IMG/VR virus record: IMGVR_UViG_3300048919_000048
Location: 62,001 to 126,000 of that record
DNA from: a virus
Direction: 5' to 3' (one strand)
Length of the DNA: 64,000 nt
Position 1 is the stretch's first letter, and every line of letters begins with the position of its first letter. Below are positions 48,019 to 55,459 of the stretch, piece after piece. The position numbers were made by a program, and so were the translations under genes. A model generated the notes under the pieces. The model was given only the letters and a program-made list of their open reading frames with translations. It ran no database searches and was not told the origin of the DNA.

Positions 48019-48909
48019 TTACTGGAACTTCACCATCTTGTCAACCGATTTGAAAATTTTATTTTCGTTTCGGCCTTCGAGGTTCTTCATCCACGGGTAT
48101 GCGGAGTAAACCTCGTCGATGACATCCTTAAACACATCCGCACCGTAGGAATAAATCCCATGGGTGGTGTACAGAATGACTTCGCTTGCGCCTTGGTCAC
48201 GAAGGACCTTGCCCAGTTCGATGAAGGTTCGACCGCCATCGCAGATGTCATCAACCATAATCACACGCTTGCCCTTAACGTCAGGGCCGGAGTATGTGGT
48301 ATCCGTGATCTCATTGGTAATGAGGTTTCGGTGCTTCGTACCAACACCAATATGTCGGTGACCAACCTTCTTCGCCAGCTTGGTGACTTTCTTAATCGCC
48401 CCGGCGTCAGGTGCCACAATGACAGCGTCATCAAAGAAGCCCGGGCCGAGAATATCCAGAGCCAGTTCGTATTGCTCGAAGACGGATACGTTTTTGATGT
48501 GGGACGGGGACACGTCTGAGTGCGGGTCATCCACAATAATTCGGTCAAAGGAGCACAGCCCCAGAATTCGACCAAACACCTCAGCCGACAGCGGCTCACC
48601 TGGAACCATAACCCGGTCTTGTCGGGCATACGGGATGTAGGGCAGGTGGCAAACCTTTTTCACCAAGTGCCCGGTGCCACGACCCAGACGGTTGAATGCG
48701 TCGGTGAACAGGAGCAGGTCCATGATGGCATCTGAACTGTCCACGTTGGCATAGACCACCAGGTCTTTACCTTCCGGCATGTTTTCTTTCAGATCGGGGT
48801 TGAATGGGCTGGTCAGCATATACCCGTTGATACGGACGCTGCGCTCACCCCCGGCGAATGTTCCAAATTCGATATCCAGTTGGCTACCGCCAAGATATGC
48901 ACGAATCAT
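48019..48909 (-). CDS. prs: Ribose-phosphate pyrophosphokinase-family protein (Prs or ADPR-PP synthetase)
   Basis: A 296-residue protein of the PRPP-synthetase family. It shows the ATP-loop region LPYIPYARQDRVMVPGEPLS near residues 87-106, DDPHSD near 120-125 and the PRPP loop VIMVDDICDGGRTF near 210-223. Prs makes PRPP from ribose-5-phosphate and ATP. It is slightly shorter than host Prs (about 315). Being next to nadV, it could supply PRPP, or, as in NARP1-type pathways, add pyrophosphate to ADP-ribose. Confidence 0.9.
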   Translation of the reverse strand: MIRAYLGGSQLDIEFGTFAGGERSVRINGYMLTSPFNPDLKENMPEGKDLVVYANVDSSDAIMDLLLFTDAFNRLGRGTGHLVKKVCHLPYIPYARQDRVMVPGEPLSAEVFGRILGLCSFDRIIVDDPHSDVSPSHIKNVSVFEQYELALDILGPGFFDDAVIVAPDAGAIKKVTKLAKKVGHRHIGVGTKHRNLITNEITDTTYSGPDVKGKRVIMVDDICDGGRTFIELGKVLRDQGASEVILYTTHGIYSYGADVFKDVIDEVYSAYPWMKNLEGRNENKIFKSVDKMVKFQ

Positions 48910-48952
48910 ATTTCTCTCCTCTCAGTTAAAGTGTCTGCATGGTACAAAAATA

Positions 48953-48977
48953 AAAAGGCCCCGTCAAGAGCCTTTTA
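48953..48977 (-). terminator. Terminator after winged-helix gene
   Basis: On the minus strand AAAAGGCTC-TTGAC-GGGGCCTTTTT with a mismatch, then ATTTTTG. It overlaps the last codons of the 48964 gene. Confidence 0.75.
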
Positions 48978-49329
48978 AAATATTCGGGTCATTTACCACA
49001 ATGTACAGCCGGGACTTCACCTTACCCTCGTACACGGTGTCTTCCTTGTGCGTCGAGATGTAACCCATCTCCTCCATCCTCTTCAGGAATTGTCCAACCT
49101 TGGTTCTTGAGTTTACAGACATGCCAAAGAGAGCCGCAAGCTTACCCTGCGATTCATAATAGCACTTCTCGACCGGGATACCTTCCTTCACCGCCTTACG
49201 TGCAAAAAATCCAAACCTCCAATGAAGAATCACCATCTTCTTTACATCGTCCCCCTTCATGTCCATCACCCACTGCATTGGGAACTGGATGAAGGCACCC
49301 TCCGGGACGAAACAATCAAACTCTTCCAC
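48964..49329 (-). CDS. Winged-helix DNA-binding protein candidate
   Basis: A 121-residue protein with a winged-helix look: SQGKLAALFGMSVNSRTKVG near residues 60-79 (helix-turn-helix) followed by QFLKRMEEMGYISTHKED and a wing strand SRLYIVV. It is the first minus-strand gene beside the AT-rich divergent region, so it may control that region or start replication. The assignment is structural, without a named family. Confidence 0.6.
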   Translation of the reverse strand: MEEFDCFVPEGAFIQFPMQWVMDMKGDDVKKMVILHWRFGFFARKAVKEGIPVEKCYYESQGKLAALFGMSVNSRTKVGQFLKRMEEMGYISTHKEDTVYEGKVKSRLYIVVNDPNILKGS

Positions 49330-49460
49330 TTGCCCTCCTTACTCTAACCCGACTCCAGTTTGCCATCTTGTCTTCCACATGTCAACCATGTAGCCCAAAA
49401 GGCACACAAGAGTATATAACTACATAAAACCTCGCTACGCTCGCCCTCCGGGCTACGGTT

Positions 49461-49513
49461 TTATTAATCTTATAATTTATTCGTTACACTCATAAATTAT
49501 TAATCTTATAATT
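49461..49513. repeat. 17-bp direct repeats, 36-bp period
   Basis: Two exact copies of TTATTAATCTTATAATT start 36 bases apart in the AT-rich region. Iteron-like spacing is about 3.4 helical turns. Confidence 0.7.
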
Positions 49514-49626
49514 ATTATTCATATTCATTCATAATAATTATTAAAAAGAAGAAAACAATAGAAGATTTCTATCAATCTTAAAGATCTTTATATAGATCTT
49601 ACATGAAAAATTTTAAATTTAAAGTA

Positions 49627-49655
49627 TTGACAGGAGGATCATCAGATCATAGAAT
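49627..49655 (+). promoter_or_regulatory. Sigma70-like promoter for rightward genes
   Basis: TTGACA (49627-49632), 17 bases and TAGAAT (49650-49655), 40 bases before the gene at 49695. Perfect -35 and good spacing. Confidence 0.7.
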
Positions 49656-49694
49656 GAATACATCGAAACGAGACAACCGTATGAGGGTTATAGA

Positions 49695-49976
49695 ATGTTA
49701 AGTAATAAGAAACGTAATAAAATTGATGAACTGGAATTAGCTCATCTGGAAGCTGTGCGTGAGGCATGGCACTCAGCGAAAGCTGGCCTGAAGGTCTGCA
49801 TGGTGTCTGTTTACGAGTGTGGATGGGACACCCTGTTGGGTAAATATTATGGTGTGATGATCAAATATGTTGAGAAGGGCTTGATTTATCATCGTGTGGA
49901 AGATAGTATGAAGCCTGAACTCCAGCTTACCGCTGATGACCTTGACAATGTACTGATTACGATGGAGATGATCTGA
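49695..49976 (+). CDS. Hypothetical early protein
   Basis: A 93-residue protein, helical basic N-terminus then a beta-rich part (KVCMVSVYECGWDTLLGKYY). It is the first gene after a strong promoter and so probably early. The leader has AGGGTTATAGA as a weak ribosome site. The stop overlaps the next ATG. No family recognised. Confidence 0.65.
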   Translation: MLSNKKRNKIDELELAHLEAVREAWHSAKAGLKVCMVSVYECGWDTLLGKYYGVMIKYVEKGLIYHRVEDSMKPELQLTADDLDNVLITMEMI

Positions 49977-50203
49977 TGAAACAGTGTGTGAATGATATTG
50001 TGGCCTTCGGCCTGAATCAACGCGAGTTGGACTTGGTGGCCTTTGTGGTGATCATTGTGCTTGGAATTGTGCTTGGCCGATGGATGCTGTCCTACCTCGA
50101 CCACGGGTTGGAGACTAAAGAGGAGCGCTGGGCACGGAAGAACCCGTTCTTGGCGGTTGACTTGGACATGCACCCTCGTGGGAAGAAACGAAATGTGTGG
50201 TAA
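49976..50203 (+). CDS. Single-span membrane protein
   Basis: A 75-residue protein with one hydrophobic segment (about residues 19-37, LVAFVVIIVLGIVLG) and a basic C-terminal tail. It is coupled to neighbours by overlaps. Function unknown. Confidence 0.6.
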   Translation: MKQCVNDIVAFGLNQRELDLVAFVVIIVLGIVLGRWMLSYLDHGLETKEERWARKNPFLAVDLDMHPRGKKRNVW

Positions 50204-50393
50204 CTGTGATGATGGTTCATACCCTCACTACGGTGTTGGACCACATATCTGCTTCTACAAGATACCGGGCGCGGTGATCGGGCAATCAATAACTTTGTCC
50301 ACAGCACCTCCAAATTACGTGGAGGATTCTGACTGCCCCGGGTTGGGTGTTTGGTACTGCCCGGAGTGCCGGGCTGGAATGAAGGAGAAATAA
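50193..50393 (+). CDS. Small zinc-finger-like protein
   Basis: A 66-residue protein, start ATG 50193 inside the end of the previous gene. CGNC near residues 2-5 and CPEC near 56-59 could bind zinc, with other Cys at 20 and 49. It ends one base into the next ATG (TAATG). No family recognised. Confidence 0.55.
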   Translation: MCGNCDDGSYPHYGVGPHICFYKIPGAVIGQSITLSTAPPNYVEDSDCPGLGVWYCPECRAGMKEK

Positions 50394-50695
50394 TGGCTTT
50401 AAATTTCCGAGATGGTGTTGTCGATCGGATGGAGGAGATCTACCGGGCACAAGAGAAGCCTCGATTCTACAAGTGGTCTATTGATCTGAATGACCAGTTG
50501 GAGTATCTTGAGGAACGGATGCACCGGGCCAATATCGACTTCACTGTGACCAAGGTAAAACAGAACTGTGACAACATGCACTTGACAGTGTCAGGAGACC
50601 CGGATCAAGTGGCATGGATGGACATGGCGCTGCTTGTGTGGGCAAACAATAAACGGTGCAAGCACCTGTTGGTACTGGAGCATGTTGATGGATGA
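50393..50695 (+). CDS. Hypothetical protein
   Basis: A 100-residue protein started at ATG 50393, with GGAG 8 bases upstream. It seems alpha/beta, with a helix DQLEYLEERMHRANIDFTV near residues 33-51 and a C-terminal ALLVWANNKRCKHLLVLEHV. No known family. Confidence 0.6.
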   Translation: MALNFRDGVVDRMEEIYRAQEKPRFYKWSIDLNDQLEYLEERMHRANIDFTVTKVKQNCDNMHLTVSGDPDQVAWMDMALLVWANNKRCKHLLVLEHVDG

Positions 50696-51020
50696 GACAA
50701 TCATCGCCTACAAATTGTTTCGTGTTCGGAAGGATGGCACAATAGGCCCCCTATTCATCAACAGGAAGCTCGTGGTGGCCCCTGGTGAGTGGATGGAGGC
50801 AGAGTGCCACCCGACAAAAGGGTTCGCTTTACGGCCCGGCTGGCACTGCACACTGGCCCCTGTGGCCCCGCACCTAAGCACCAACCTGAAATCCGGTGAA
50901 GTGCGTAAATGGTTTAAGGTGGAGGTTCAGGGTATTACAACCTTCCAGCGTCCGGAGTCCCAAGGTGGGACGTGGGTCCTGGCTAAAAGACTCCGTGTCG
51001 TGGAGGAAGTGGATGTGTAA
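50688..51020 (+). CDS. Conserved phage protein of unknown function
   Basis: A 110-residue protein started at ATG 50688 (GGAG 7 bases upstream). YKLFRVRKDGTIGPLFINRK near residues 8-27 and HPTKGFALRPGWHCTLAPVA near 41-60 are typical of a small protein found in many phages and prophages, whose function is unknown. It overlaps the previous gene by 8 bases and the next starts within its last 8. Confidence 0.7.
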   Translation: MDETIIAYKLFRVRKDGTIGPLFINRKLVVAPGEWMEAECHPTKGFALRPGWHCTLAPVAPHLSTNLKSGEVRKWFKVEVQGITTFQRPESQGGTWVLAKRLRVVEEVDV

Positions 51021-51231
51021 CTGTGAAGAATGCAAGCGCTGGAGCCGGGTTTATGAAATCCAAGTCTTCCTGCGGCACCATGGAGAAGAGGCATTGCTCG
51101 ACGGTCTTGATGAACTGTATGAGACGTATGTCCATGACAGCATGGATCACGAGCATCTGAAGGCGATCGTGGACAACAAGTGGCCTTCTGCGGAGGCATA
51201 CATGAAAGAAAAGGGGTGGGTTCGTGGCTAA
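51013..51231 (+). CDS. Hypothetical small acidic protein
   Basis: A 72-residue protein, start ATG 51013 with GGAGGAAG upstream. It opens MCNCEECKRW, giving three close Cys (CNCEEC) that may bind metal, then is mostly helical. It overlaps neighbours on both sides. Confidence 0.6.
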   Translation: MCNCEECKRWSRVYEIQVFLRHHGEEALLDGLDELYETYVHDSMDHEHLKAIVDNKWPSAEAYMKEKGWVRG

Positions 51232-51649
51232 GAGTTTATCGGAGATGTGGTTGGATGCAGGAATCGACCGCTGCCTTGAGCAGCCTAAGATTGAGGAAGC
51301 CCTTCGTGAGAAGTTGAAGGATTTCTCAAATGAAGAAGATATCCAACCTTTTGACGAAGAGGAGGAACCGGAGTACGACTCACCTAACGGAAGTGTGTGG
51401 ATCGTAGCTGTCGATTACGCCGGGAGGGTAACTGTTCTGGAAACCCCGAACATTCACCCGGCACTGCTGGACAACGGCCCGGAGGCAGAATATCTCGGCC
51501 TCCCGCCGGACGTGGATGACATGGACCCAGGGGTTTATCGCTGGACGTGCAGTTATCACACCCATATTGACCGGGAGTCTGGTCAAGTTGATGATTACGA
51601 CTTTGAGATAGAGGAGTCGGTATTGCTCTGGTCACCAGATAATGCTTGA
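51224..51649 (+). CDS. Hypothetical acidic protein
   Basis: A 141-residue protein with GTG start at 51224. N-terminal helix (about residues 2-35), an acidic linker (DEEEEPEYD), then a beta-rich part with VWIVAVDYAGRVTVLETP near 58-75. It is strongly acidic. It overlaps the next micro-membrane gene. No family recognised. Confidence 0.6.
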   Translation: MAKSLSEMWLDAGIDRCLEQPKIEEALREKLKDFSNEEDIQPFDEEEEPEYDSPNGSVWIVAVDYAGRVTVLETPNIHPALLDNGPEAEYLGLPPDVDDMDPGVYRWTCSYHTHIDRESGQVDDYDFEIEESVLLWSPDNA

Positions 51650-51761
51650 CGCGGTTCGGTTCCTTGCGGTATTCTTGGTTTTCGGCGGGGTTGTCCTCGC
51701 CGGACTTACCATAATGGCGATGGCAGGAGGTGTCGGCGGTGAGAAGTGTAAAGGAGATTGA
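51642..51761 (+). CDS. Small membrane protein (39 aa)
   Basis: A short frame from ATG 51642 to TGA 51761. It is mostly hydrophobic (FLAVFLVFGGVVLAGLTIMA near residues 7-26) with a Gly-rich polar end. The start overlaps the preceding stop and the next gene starts inside it. No strong ribosome site, so coupling is likely. Confidence 0.5.
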   Translation: MLDAVRFLAVFLVFGGVVLAGLTIMAMAGGVGGEKCKGD

Positions 51762-51930
51762 GGCTGACCTGAAAAAGCAAGATTTTAGGATCTACTATCG
51801 GGCGGTTAAGGCGAGAAGCCGCCTGCAAGGCTGGCTCCCGGCACTGATTAAGGCAAACGACGAATTTTTCCGAGATAATCCGGACTACGTCGAAGGTGCA
51901 ATGTGTGGAAAACTGAAGGAGAAACAATGA
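51739..51930 (+). CDS. Hypothetical small basic protein
   Basis: A 63-residue basic helical protein. GTG 51739 is preferred because AGGAGG lies 8 bases before it; GTG 51730 in the same frame is also possible. Its stop overlaps the DNA ligase ATG. Function unknown. Confidence 0.55.
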   Translation: MRSVKEIEADLKKQDFRIYYRAVKARSRLQGWLPALIKANDEFFRDNPDYVEGAMCGKLKEKQ

Positions 51931-53306
51931 GTAACGTAACGAGTATTCTTGCAGAGTTGTCAGCAACCCGATCCTTGAAGGAGAAGGAAGCGATCCTGCG
52001 AGCAAATGCGGATAATGATGGCCTTAAACAAGCCTTCCAGATCGCATATTCCAAAGAACTGAACTTCTTCGTTCGTGGGCTGCGTGTCCCGTTCTTCACC
52101 CCCGGCCTTCGGACACTGTCAGATAGTGTCCAAATGTTGGTTGAAAACATCGCCGGGCGTGTATATACTGGTGACGATGCCAAGTCGTACATGACCCAAC
52201 TGGTGCAGACCTGCGAAGAGCCGGACACCCTGATGAAGATCATCAACCGAGACCTGGAATGTGGCATCCAGACCACGCTGACCAACAAGGTGTGGAAAGA
52301 CCTGATCACGGAACCTCCGTACCAGAGCTACACCCTGTTCAAAGAGGACCTGTTGCGTAAGTTCAACTACAAGGGCGCTTTCTCCGACGAGAAAATGGAC
52401 GGCCTGTATGCGGACATCATGGTGTGGCCTGAGCAGGTGGTCTACCGATCACGTTCCGGCAAGGAACTGAACTTCCGCGCCCCGGAGAACGTTGAACGTG
52501 CGCTGATGAAAGCGGCTGTTGACGATGACGGCACGGCGAAGCCATACGTGGCACACGGAGAAGGTCTGGTTATTGATCCAAACGGGTTGCACGGTGTTAT
52601 GGAACGTGCCGAAGGCAACGGATACCTGAACCAAGACCCGGCAGATATCGATCGTGACCGTGTTCGCCTGGTGATCTGGGACCGTGTGACGATGGATGAG
52701 TATATTGCCCGCAAGTCGAAGCGTCCGTACAGCGAACGCCGCCTGTCTGCGCAGGGCCTCGCCTGGTGGGTGGAAGATCCGGAGCACATGCAGTTCGTGA
52801 AAGGTCGACAGATCAACAGCCTCAAAGAGGCGATCGATCACTTCATCGAGATGCGTCTCCAGAAGAAAGAAGGCACGGTCCTGAAAGAGGCCGCGATGCC
52901 TTGGGGCGACAATAAGACGAAGAAAGGCGTCAAACTGAAGAACGAGTTCGATGTGGATCTGGAAGTTGTCGGGACGACCCCGCACAAGAAAGATCCAACA
53001 CTGATCGGCTCACTGATCTGTCGTACTCGTGACGGACTGCTTGAAGTTGGTGTCGGCTCCGGCCTGACCGACGCGCTTCGTAAGAAGCCTGCGGAATATT
53101 TCATCGGACAGATCATCACGATCAAGGCCAACGACATCACGAAGTCGGAGACCAAAGAGCTTCAGTCTCTGTTCCTGCCGCGCCTCAACTACAAATTCGT
53201 TGAGATCCGCTTGGACAAGACGGTCGCAAACAGTCTGCCGGAAGTGATCGAGGCGTCTGACTCACTGCTGGATCTGCTGCGGGCCATCGCGGAGGACCTG
53301 GAATGA
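51927..53306 (+). CDS. ATP-dependent DNA ligase
   Basis: A 459-residue ligase. Motif I is EKMDGLYAD near residues 155-163, with Lys 156 as the adenylation site. AHGEGLVI (about 211-218) is motif III-like, and LKNEFDVDLEVVG (about 337-349) opens the OB-domain part. About 1-145 form an N-terminal helical domain as in T4-like ligases. It seals nicks in replication and repair. AAGGAGAAA upstream marks ATG 51927, and the long C-terminal OB domain is complete. Confidence 0.9.
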   Translation: MSNVTSILAELSATRSLKEKEAILRANADNDGLKQAFQIAYSKELNFFVRGLRVPFFTPGLRTLSDSVQMLVENIAGRVYTGDDAKSYMTQLVQTCEEPDTLMKIINRDLECGIQTTLTNKVWKDLITEPPYQSYTLFKEDLLRKFNYKGAFSDEKMDGLYADIMVWPEQVVYRSRSGKELNFRAPENVERALMKAAVDDDGTAKPYVAHGEGLVIDPNGLHGVMERAEGNGYLNQDPADIDRDRVRLVIWDRVTMDEYIARKSKRPYSERRLSAQGLAWWVEDPEHMQFVKGRQINSLKEAIDHFIEMRLQKKEGTVLKEAAMPWGDNKTKKGVKLKNEFDVDLEVVGTTPHKKDPTLIGSLICRTRDGLLEVGVGSGLTDALRKKPAEYFIGQIITIKANDITKSETKELQSLFLPRLNYKFVEIRLDKTVANSLPEVIEASDSLLDLLRAIAEDLE

Positions 53307-53743
53307 CAGGATTTTGGATCGGTGCTGTCGCCTGCGTCATTCTCGGGTGTGTTTGGTACTGGGACAAGTTCATAACGCCAAAGCGTATGACCCGGCCCCC
53401 GGTAAATCGGATCATGGAGCTTATTGCAGAGAAGAAGCTGGAAGTGTACGACAATCCGTCACAAGCGGATCGGGATCGCTGTAGCCACTTTGTTGACTAT
53501 GTGATCCTCGACACCCAGCGCGGCGCAAAGACCTTCATGTACCGGGATGCCTTCCACGGATCTGCTGTTACCTCCGGAGATCTTGACTGGATGAATCGCT
53601 GGGAGCAAAACCGAGTTCTTAAACTGGTCGAGCAGATCTGCGGTGCCCGAAGGAAGGCGTATCGTAAAGCGTGTGCCGTCGAGAGGGAGGCCCGTGACGA
53701 GCGCCGACGGGAAGAAGCACAAAAGATTTACGAAAGTCGTTGA
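53303..53743 (+). CDS. Membrane-anchored hypothetical protein
   Basis: A 146-residue protein with one N-terminal membrane segment (about residues 3-21) and a basic, helical cytoplasmic part (RREEAQKIYESR end). It overlaps the ligase stop by 4 bases. It ends in the -35 region of the next promoter. No family recognised. Confidence 0.6.
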   Translation: MTGFWIGAVACVILGCVWYWDKFITPKRMTRPPVNRIMELIAEKKLEVYDNPSQADRDRCSHFVDYVILDTQRGAKTFMYRDAFHGSAVTSGDLDWMNRWEQNRVLKLVEQICGARRKAYRKACAVEREARDERRREEAQKIYESR

Positions 53744-53773
53744 CAGTGTGCCGGGGCCATGTATAATGGCCCC
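53740..53773 (+). promoter_or_regulatory. Strong sigma70 promoter with palindromic -10
   Basis: TTGACA (53740-53745), 16 bases and TATAAT (53762-53767). The -10 is inside GGGGCCAT/ATGGCCCC arms (53753-53760, 53766-53773). The core is the same as at 5288-5310. It reads into the MazG-like gene. Confidence 0.85.
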
Positions 53774-53798
53774 CACTGAAACAGAAAAGGAGAAGTTG

Positions 53799-54161
53799 AT
53801 GTCGCAGTTTATTAAAGATGCCATTCGTACCGAGTCCCACAATTTCTATCTGGATGCGGTTGGGCCGCGCCTGATTCACGCCTCTATGGGTCTGGTAACG
53901 GAAGCGGCAGAGTTTCAGGATGCTCTGAAGAAGTCACTGTTCTACGGTAAGCCGCTGGACACCACCAACCTGAAAGAAGAGGTGGGTGACCTGCTGTGGT
54001 ATCTGGCGCTGGCGATGGACGCACTGAACACCGATTTCGATGCGGAGCAGGATCGTGTGATCCGTAAGCTAAAGGCTCGTTACCCAAGCAAGTTCGATAA
54101 CGAACTGGCAGAGAACCGCGATCTGGCAACCGAGCGCAAGATCTTGGAGACCGACAAGTAA
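53799..54161 (+). CDS. MazG-like nucleotide pyrophosphohydrolase
   Basis: A 120-residue protein with the MazG acidic pattern: LVTEAAEFQDALKKSLFYGK near residues 32-51 (EAAEF) and EEVGDLLWYLALAMDALN near 61-78 (EEVGD), which bind Mg for hydrolysis of NTPs to NMPs. ATG 53799 follows AAAAGGAGAAG. Phage MazG proteins may clean nucleotide pools or alter the ppGpp response. It is the first gene after the strong promoter. Confidence 0.8.
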   Translation: MSQFIKDAIRTESHNFYLDAVGPRLIHASMGLVTEAAEFQDALKKSLFYGKPLDTTNLKEEVGDLLWYLALAMDALNTDFDAEQDRVIRKLKARYPSKFDNELAENRDLATERKILETDK

Positions 54162-54337
54162 TGCCGATGTATTCTTACAAATGCCCCGAGTGCGGGTCAG
54201 TATTTGACAAGAATCGAAAGATTGCAGAGCGCGAAACTGCCCCTTGCAATTGCGGCGGTACTGCGGTAAAGTCTCTTTCTGCTCCCCGGGGCATTAAGAA
54301 TGGTTATTTTGAACAAGGGCGAATGTTCGTCCGATAG
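54161..54337 (+). CDS. FmdB-like zinc-ribbon protein (58 aa)
   Basis: A short protein from ATG 54161, directly coupled to the MazG stop (TAATG). CPEC near residues 8-11 and CNC near 29-31 form a zinc ribbon of the FmdB type (MYSYKCPECG). Such small ribbons may bind nucleic acid. Function unknown. Confidence 0.65.
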   Translation: MPMYSYKCPECGSVFDKNRKIAERETAPCNCGGTAVKSLSAPRGIKNGYFEQGRMFVR

Positions 54338-54345
54338 GAGGACTA

Positions 54346-54681
54346 ATGGAAACTAAAATGACAATGCAGAGCCTGGTACCGTTCGCATACGACCCGACCA
54401 AAAACGCTGTGATTTTCGATGGTCATCGCGTAACTGGTTTTGCACAGCCACTGAAGTACCGCCGTGTTGAGGAGGATACTCACGAGCTTCATCTTCAGGT
54501 CGTGAGCGAGTTCCTCCAGAAGATCGGTGTCGGTAATACTGGCGTACTAACCATCGGCGCACATGCGGGTGGCGAACGTAAAGTTTCGATCAACTGCGGT
54601 GTTCTTCGTGTGGAAACCATTTACATCAAAGAACTGACCGGAGATGTACCTGAGGTTGTGGTAGTTCTGAAAAAAGTTTAA
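54346..54681 (+). CDS. Hypothetical protein
   Basis: A 111-residue beta-rich protein with GGAGGACTA just upstream. It contains VIFDGHRVTGFAQPLKYRRV near residues 22-41 and a C-terminal VPEVVVVLKKV strand. It resembles a small phage beta-sandwich but no family was named. It ends before a new promoter. Confidence 0.6.
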   Translation: METKMTMQSLVPFAYDPTKNAVIFDGHRVTGFAQPLKYRRVEEDTHELHLQVVSEFLQKIGVGNTGVLTIGAHAGGERKVSINCGVLRVETIYIKELTGDVPEVVVVLKKV

Positions 54682-54688
54682 GTTTTTG

Positions 54689-54721
54689 TTTACACGCTGA
54701 GTTAAAACGAGCATAATGCTC
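54689..54721 (+). promoter_or_regulatory. Sigma70-like promoter with small palindrome
   Basis: TTTACA (54689-54694), 17 bases and CATAAT (54712-54717). The -10 is the centre of the inverted repeat GAGCATAATGCTC (54709-54721), echoing the palindromic promoters at 5277 and 53740. Confidence 0.65.
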
Positions 54722-54750
54722 ACACATTCACTGAAGAGGAGTAATACACA

Positions 54751-55068
54751 ATGGCTAAAATCAAAATCGAACTGCTGAACACCCTGCCTTCTGATCCGGC
54801 TGTCCGTAAGCGCCTGGCAAACATCGTTCAGGAAGGTGTTGATGCGATTCGTAAGCAGAAAGATGGCGCAGAGGATCTGAAAAGCATCCTGGCGATCACC
54901 AAAGAAGACCTTAACATCGATCCGAAATTCCTGCGTACCCTGATCAATGGTGAGTACGACAAGCAGGATGCCGCAGAGAAAAAACGTGCGGCGCTGGAAG
55001 GCCAGATCGAACAACTGAACGAACTGGACATCCTGATGGGTCGTAAGGCCGACGAAGACGGCGAGTAA
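54751..55068 (+). CDS. DsbA-like DNA-binding protein candidate
   Basis: A 105-residue highly charged helical protein. Its middle (AITKEDLNIDPKFLRTLINGEYDK, about residues 48-71, broken as helix-turn-helix) resembles the late-transcription DNA-binding protein DsbA of T4, where a similar ...DLGIDGKLFNKLL phrase occurs. A role in transcription is possible; the resemblance is by eye and limited. Strong ribosome site GAGGAG. Confidence 0.5.
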   Translation: MAKIKIELLNTLPSDPAVRKRLANIVQEGVDAIRKQKDGAEDLKSILAITKEDLNIDPKFLRTLINGEYDKQDAAEKKRAALEGQIEQLNELDILMGRKADEDGE

Positions 55069-55086
55069 TACCCCGCTATGCAGTAC

Positions 55087-55104
55087 CCGCCCCTCCGGGG
55101 GCGG
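55087..55104 (+). terminator. Hairpin after DsbA-like gene
   Basis: CCGCCCC-TCCG-GGGCGG with 7 pairs, then TTAACC. A weak T tract suggests partial termination. Confidence 0.6.
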
Positions 55105-55141
55105 TTAACCCCAAATAATAATTGAGAAAGGAGATTTACCC

Positions 55142-55420
55142 ATGAATATCAACTTCAACGATGCAACCTTCGAAAAACTGCGTTTCCTGGCTGACCGTGA
55201 AGGTCGCTCCGTAGCCGCATTCGTTTCCATGCGTATGGATGAACTGGCAGACCAACTGGTAAACACCACCTTCACTCTGAACGAACTTCCGGCGGGTGTG
55301 CAACTGGCACATCTGGACCCGACACCGCGCCCGGCCCCGGTGCGTAGCGGAGAACAAGCGTTCTACGTTCTGCCAAGCGATAATCAGAATGAGCGCCGTT
55401 ACGCTGAAGACCAATACTAA
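55142..55420 (+). CDS. Ribbon-helix-helix DNA-binding protein candidate
   Basis: A 92-residue protein. The start INFNDATFEKLRFLADREGR near residues 3-22 followed by SVAAFVSMRMDELADQLV fits a ribbon-helix-helix (Arc/MetJ type) domain, which binds DNA as a dimer. The C-terminal half is Pro-rich. It lies between two terminators, alone. It might bind the palindromic promoters, but that is speculation. Confidence 0.6.
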   Translation: MNINFNDATFEKLRFLADREGRSVAAFVSMRMDELADQLVNTTFTLNELPAGVQLAHLDPTPRPAPVRSGEQAFYVLPSDNQNERRYAEDQY

Positions 55421-55433
55421 AATAACCGCCCTT

Positions 55434-55457
55434 CGGGGCGGTTTTTCTTTATATCCC
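55434..55457 (+). terminator. Strong terminator after RHH gene
   Basis: AACCGCCC-TTCG-GGGCGGTT followed by TTTCTTTAT. Confidence 0.9.
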
Positions 55458-55459
55458 TA

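Larger units (their letters stand above)
49330..49694. other. AT-rich divergent regulatory region, possible origin
   Basis: About 365 bases with no gene between the minus- and plus-strand blocks. From 49455 to 49625 it is extremely AT-rich. A 17-base direct repeat TTATTAATCTTATAATT occurs at 49461-49477 and 49497-49513, and 9-base arms AATTATTAT/ATAATAATT follow. AGATCTT occurs twice near 49583-49600. A stem AAAACC...GGTTTT with inner GCCC/GGGC lies at about 49425-49462. A replication origin or switch is inferred. Confidence 0.5.

Noticed and set aside
49461-49513. CRISPR array
   Set aside because: Only two repeat copies of 17 bases with a short AT-rich gap; no cas genes.
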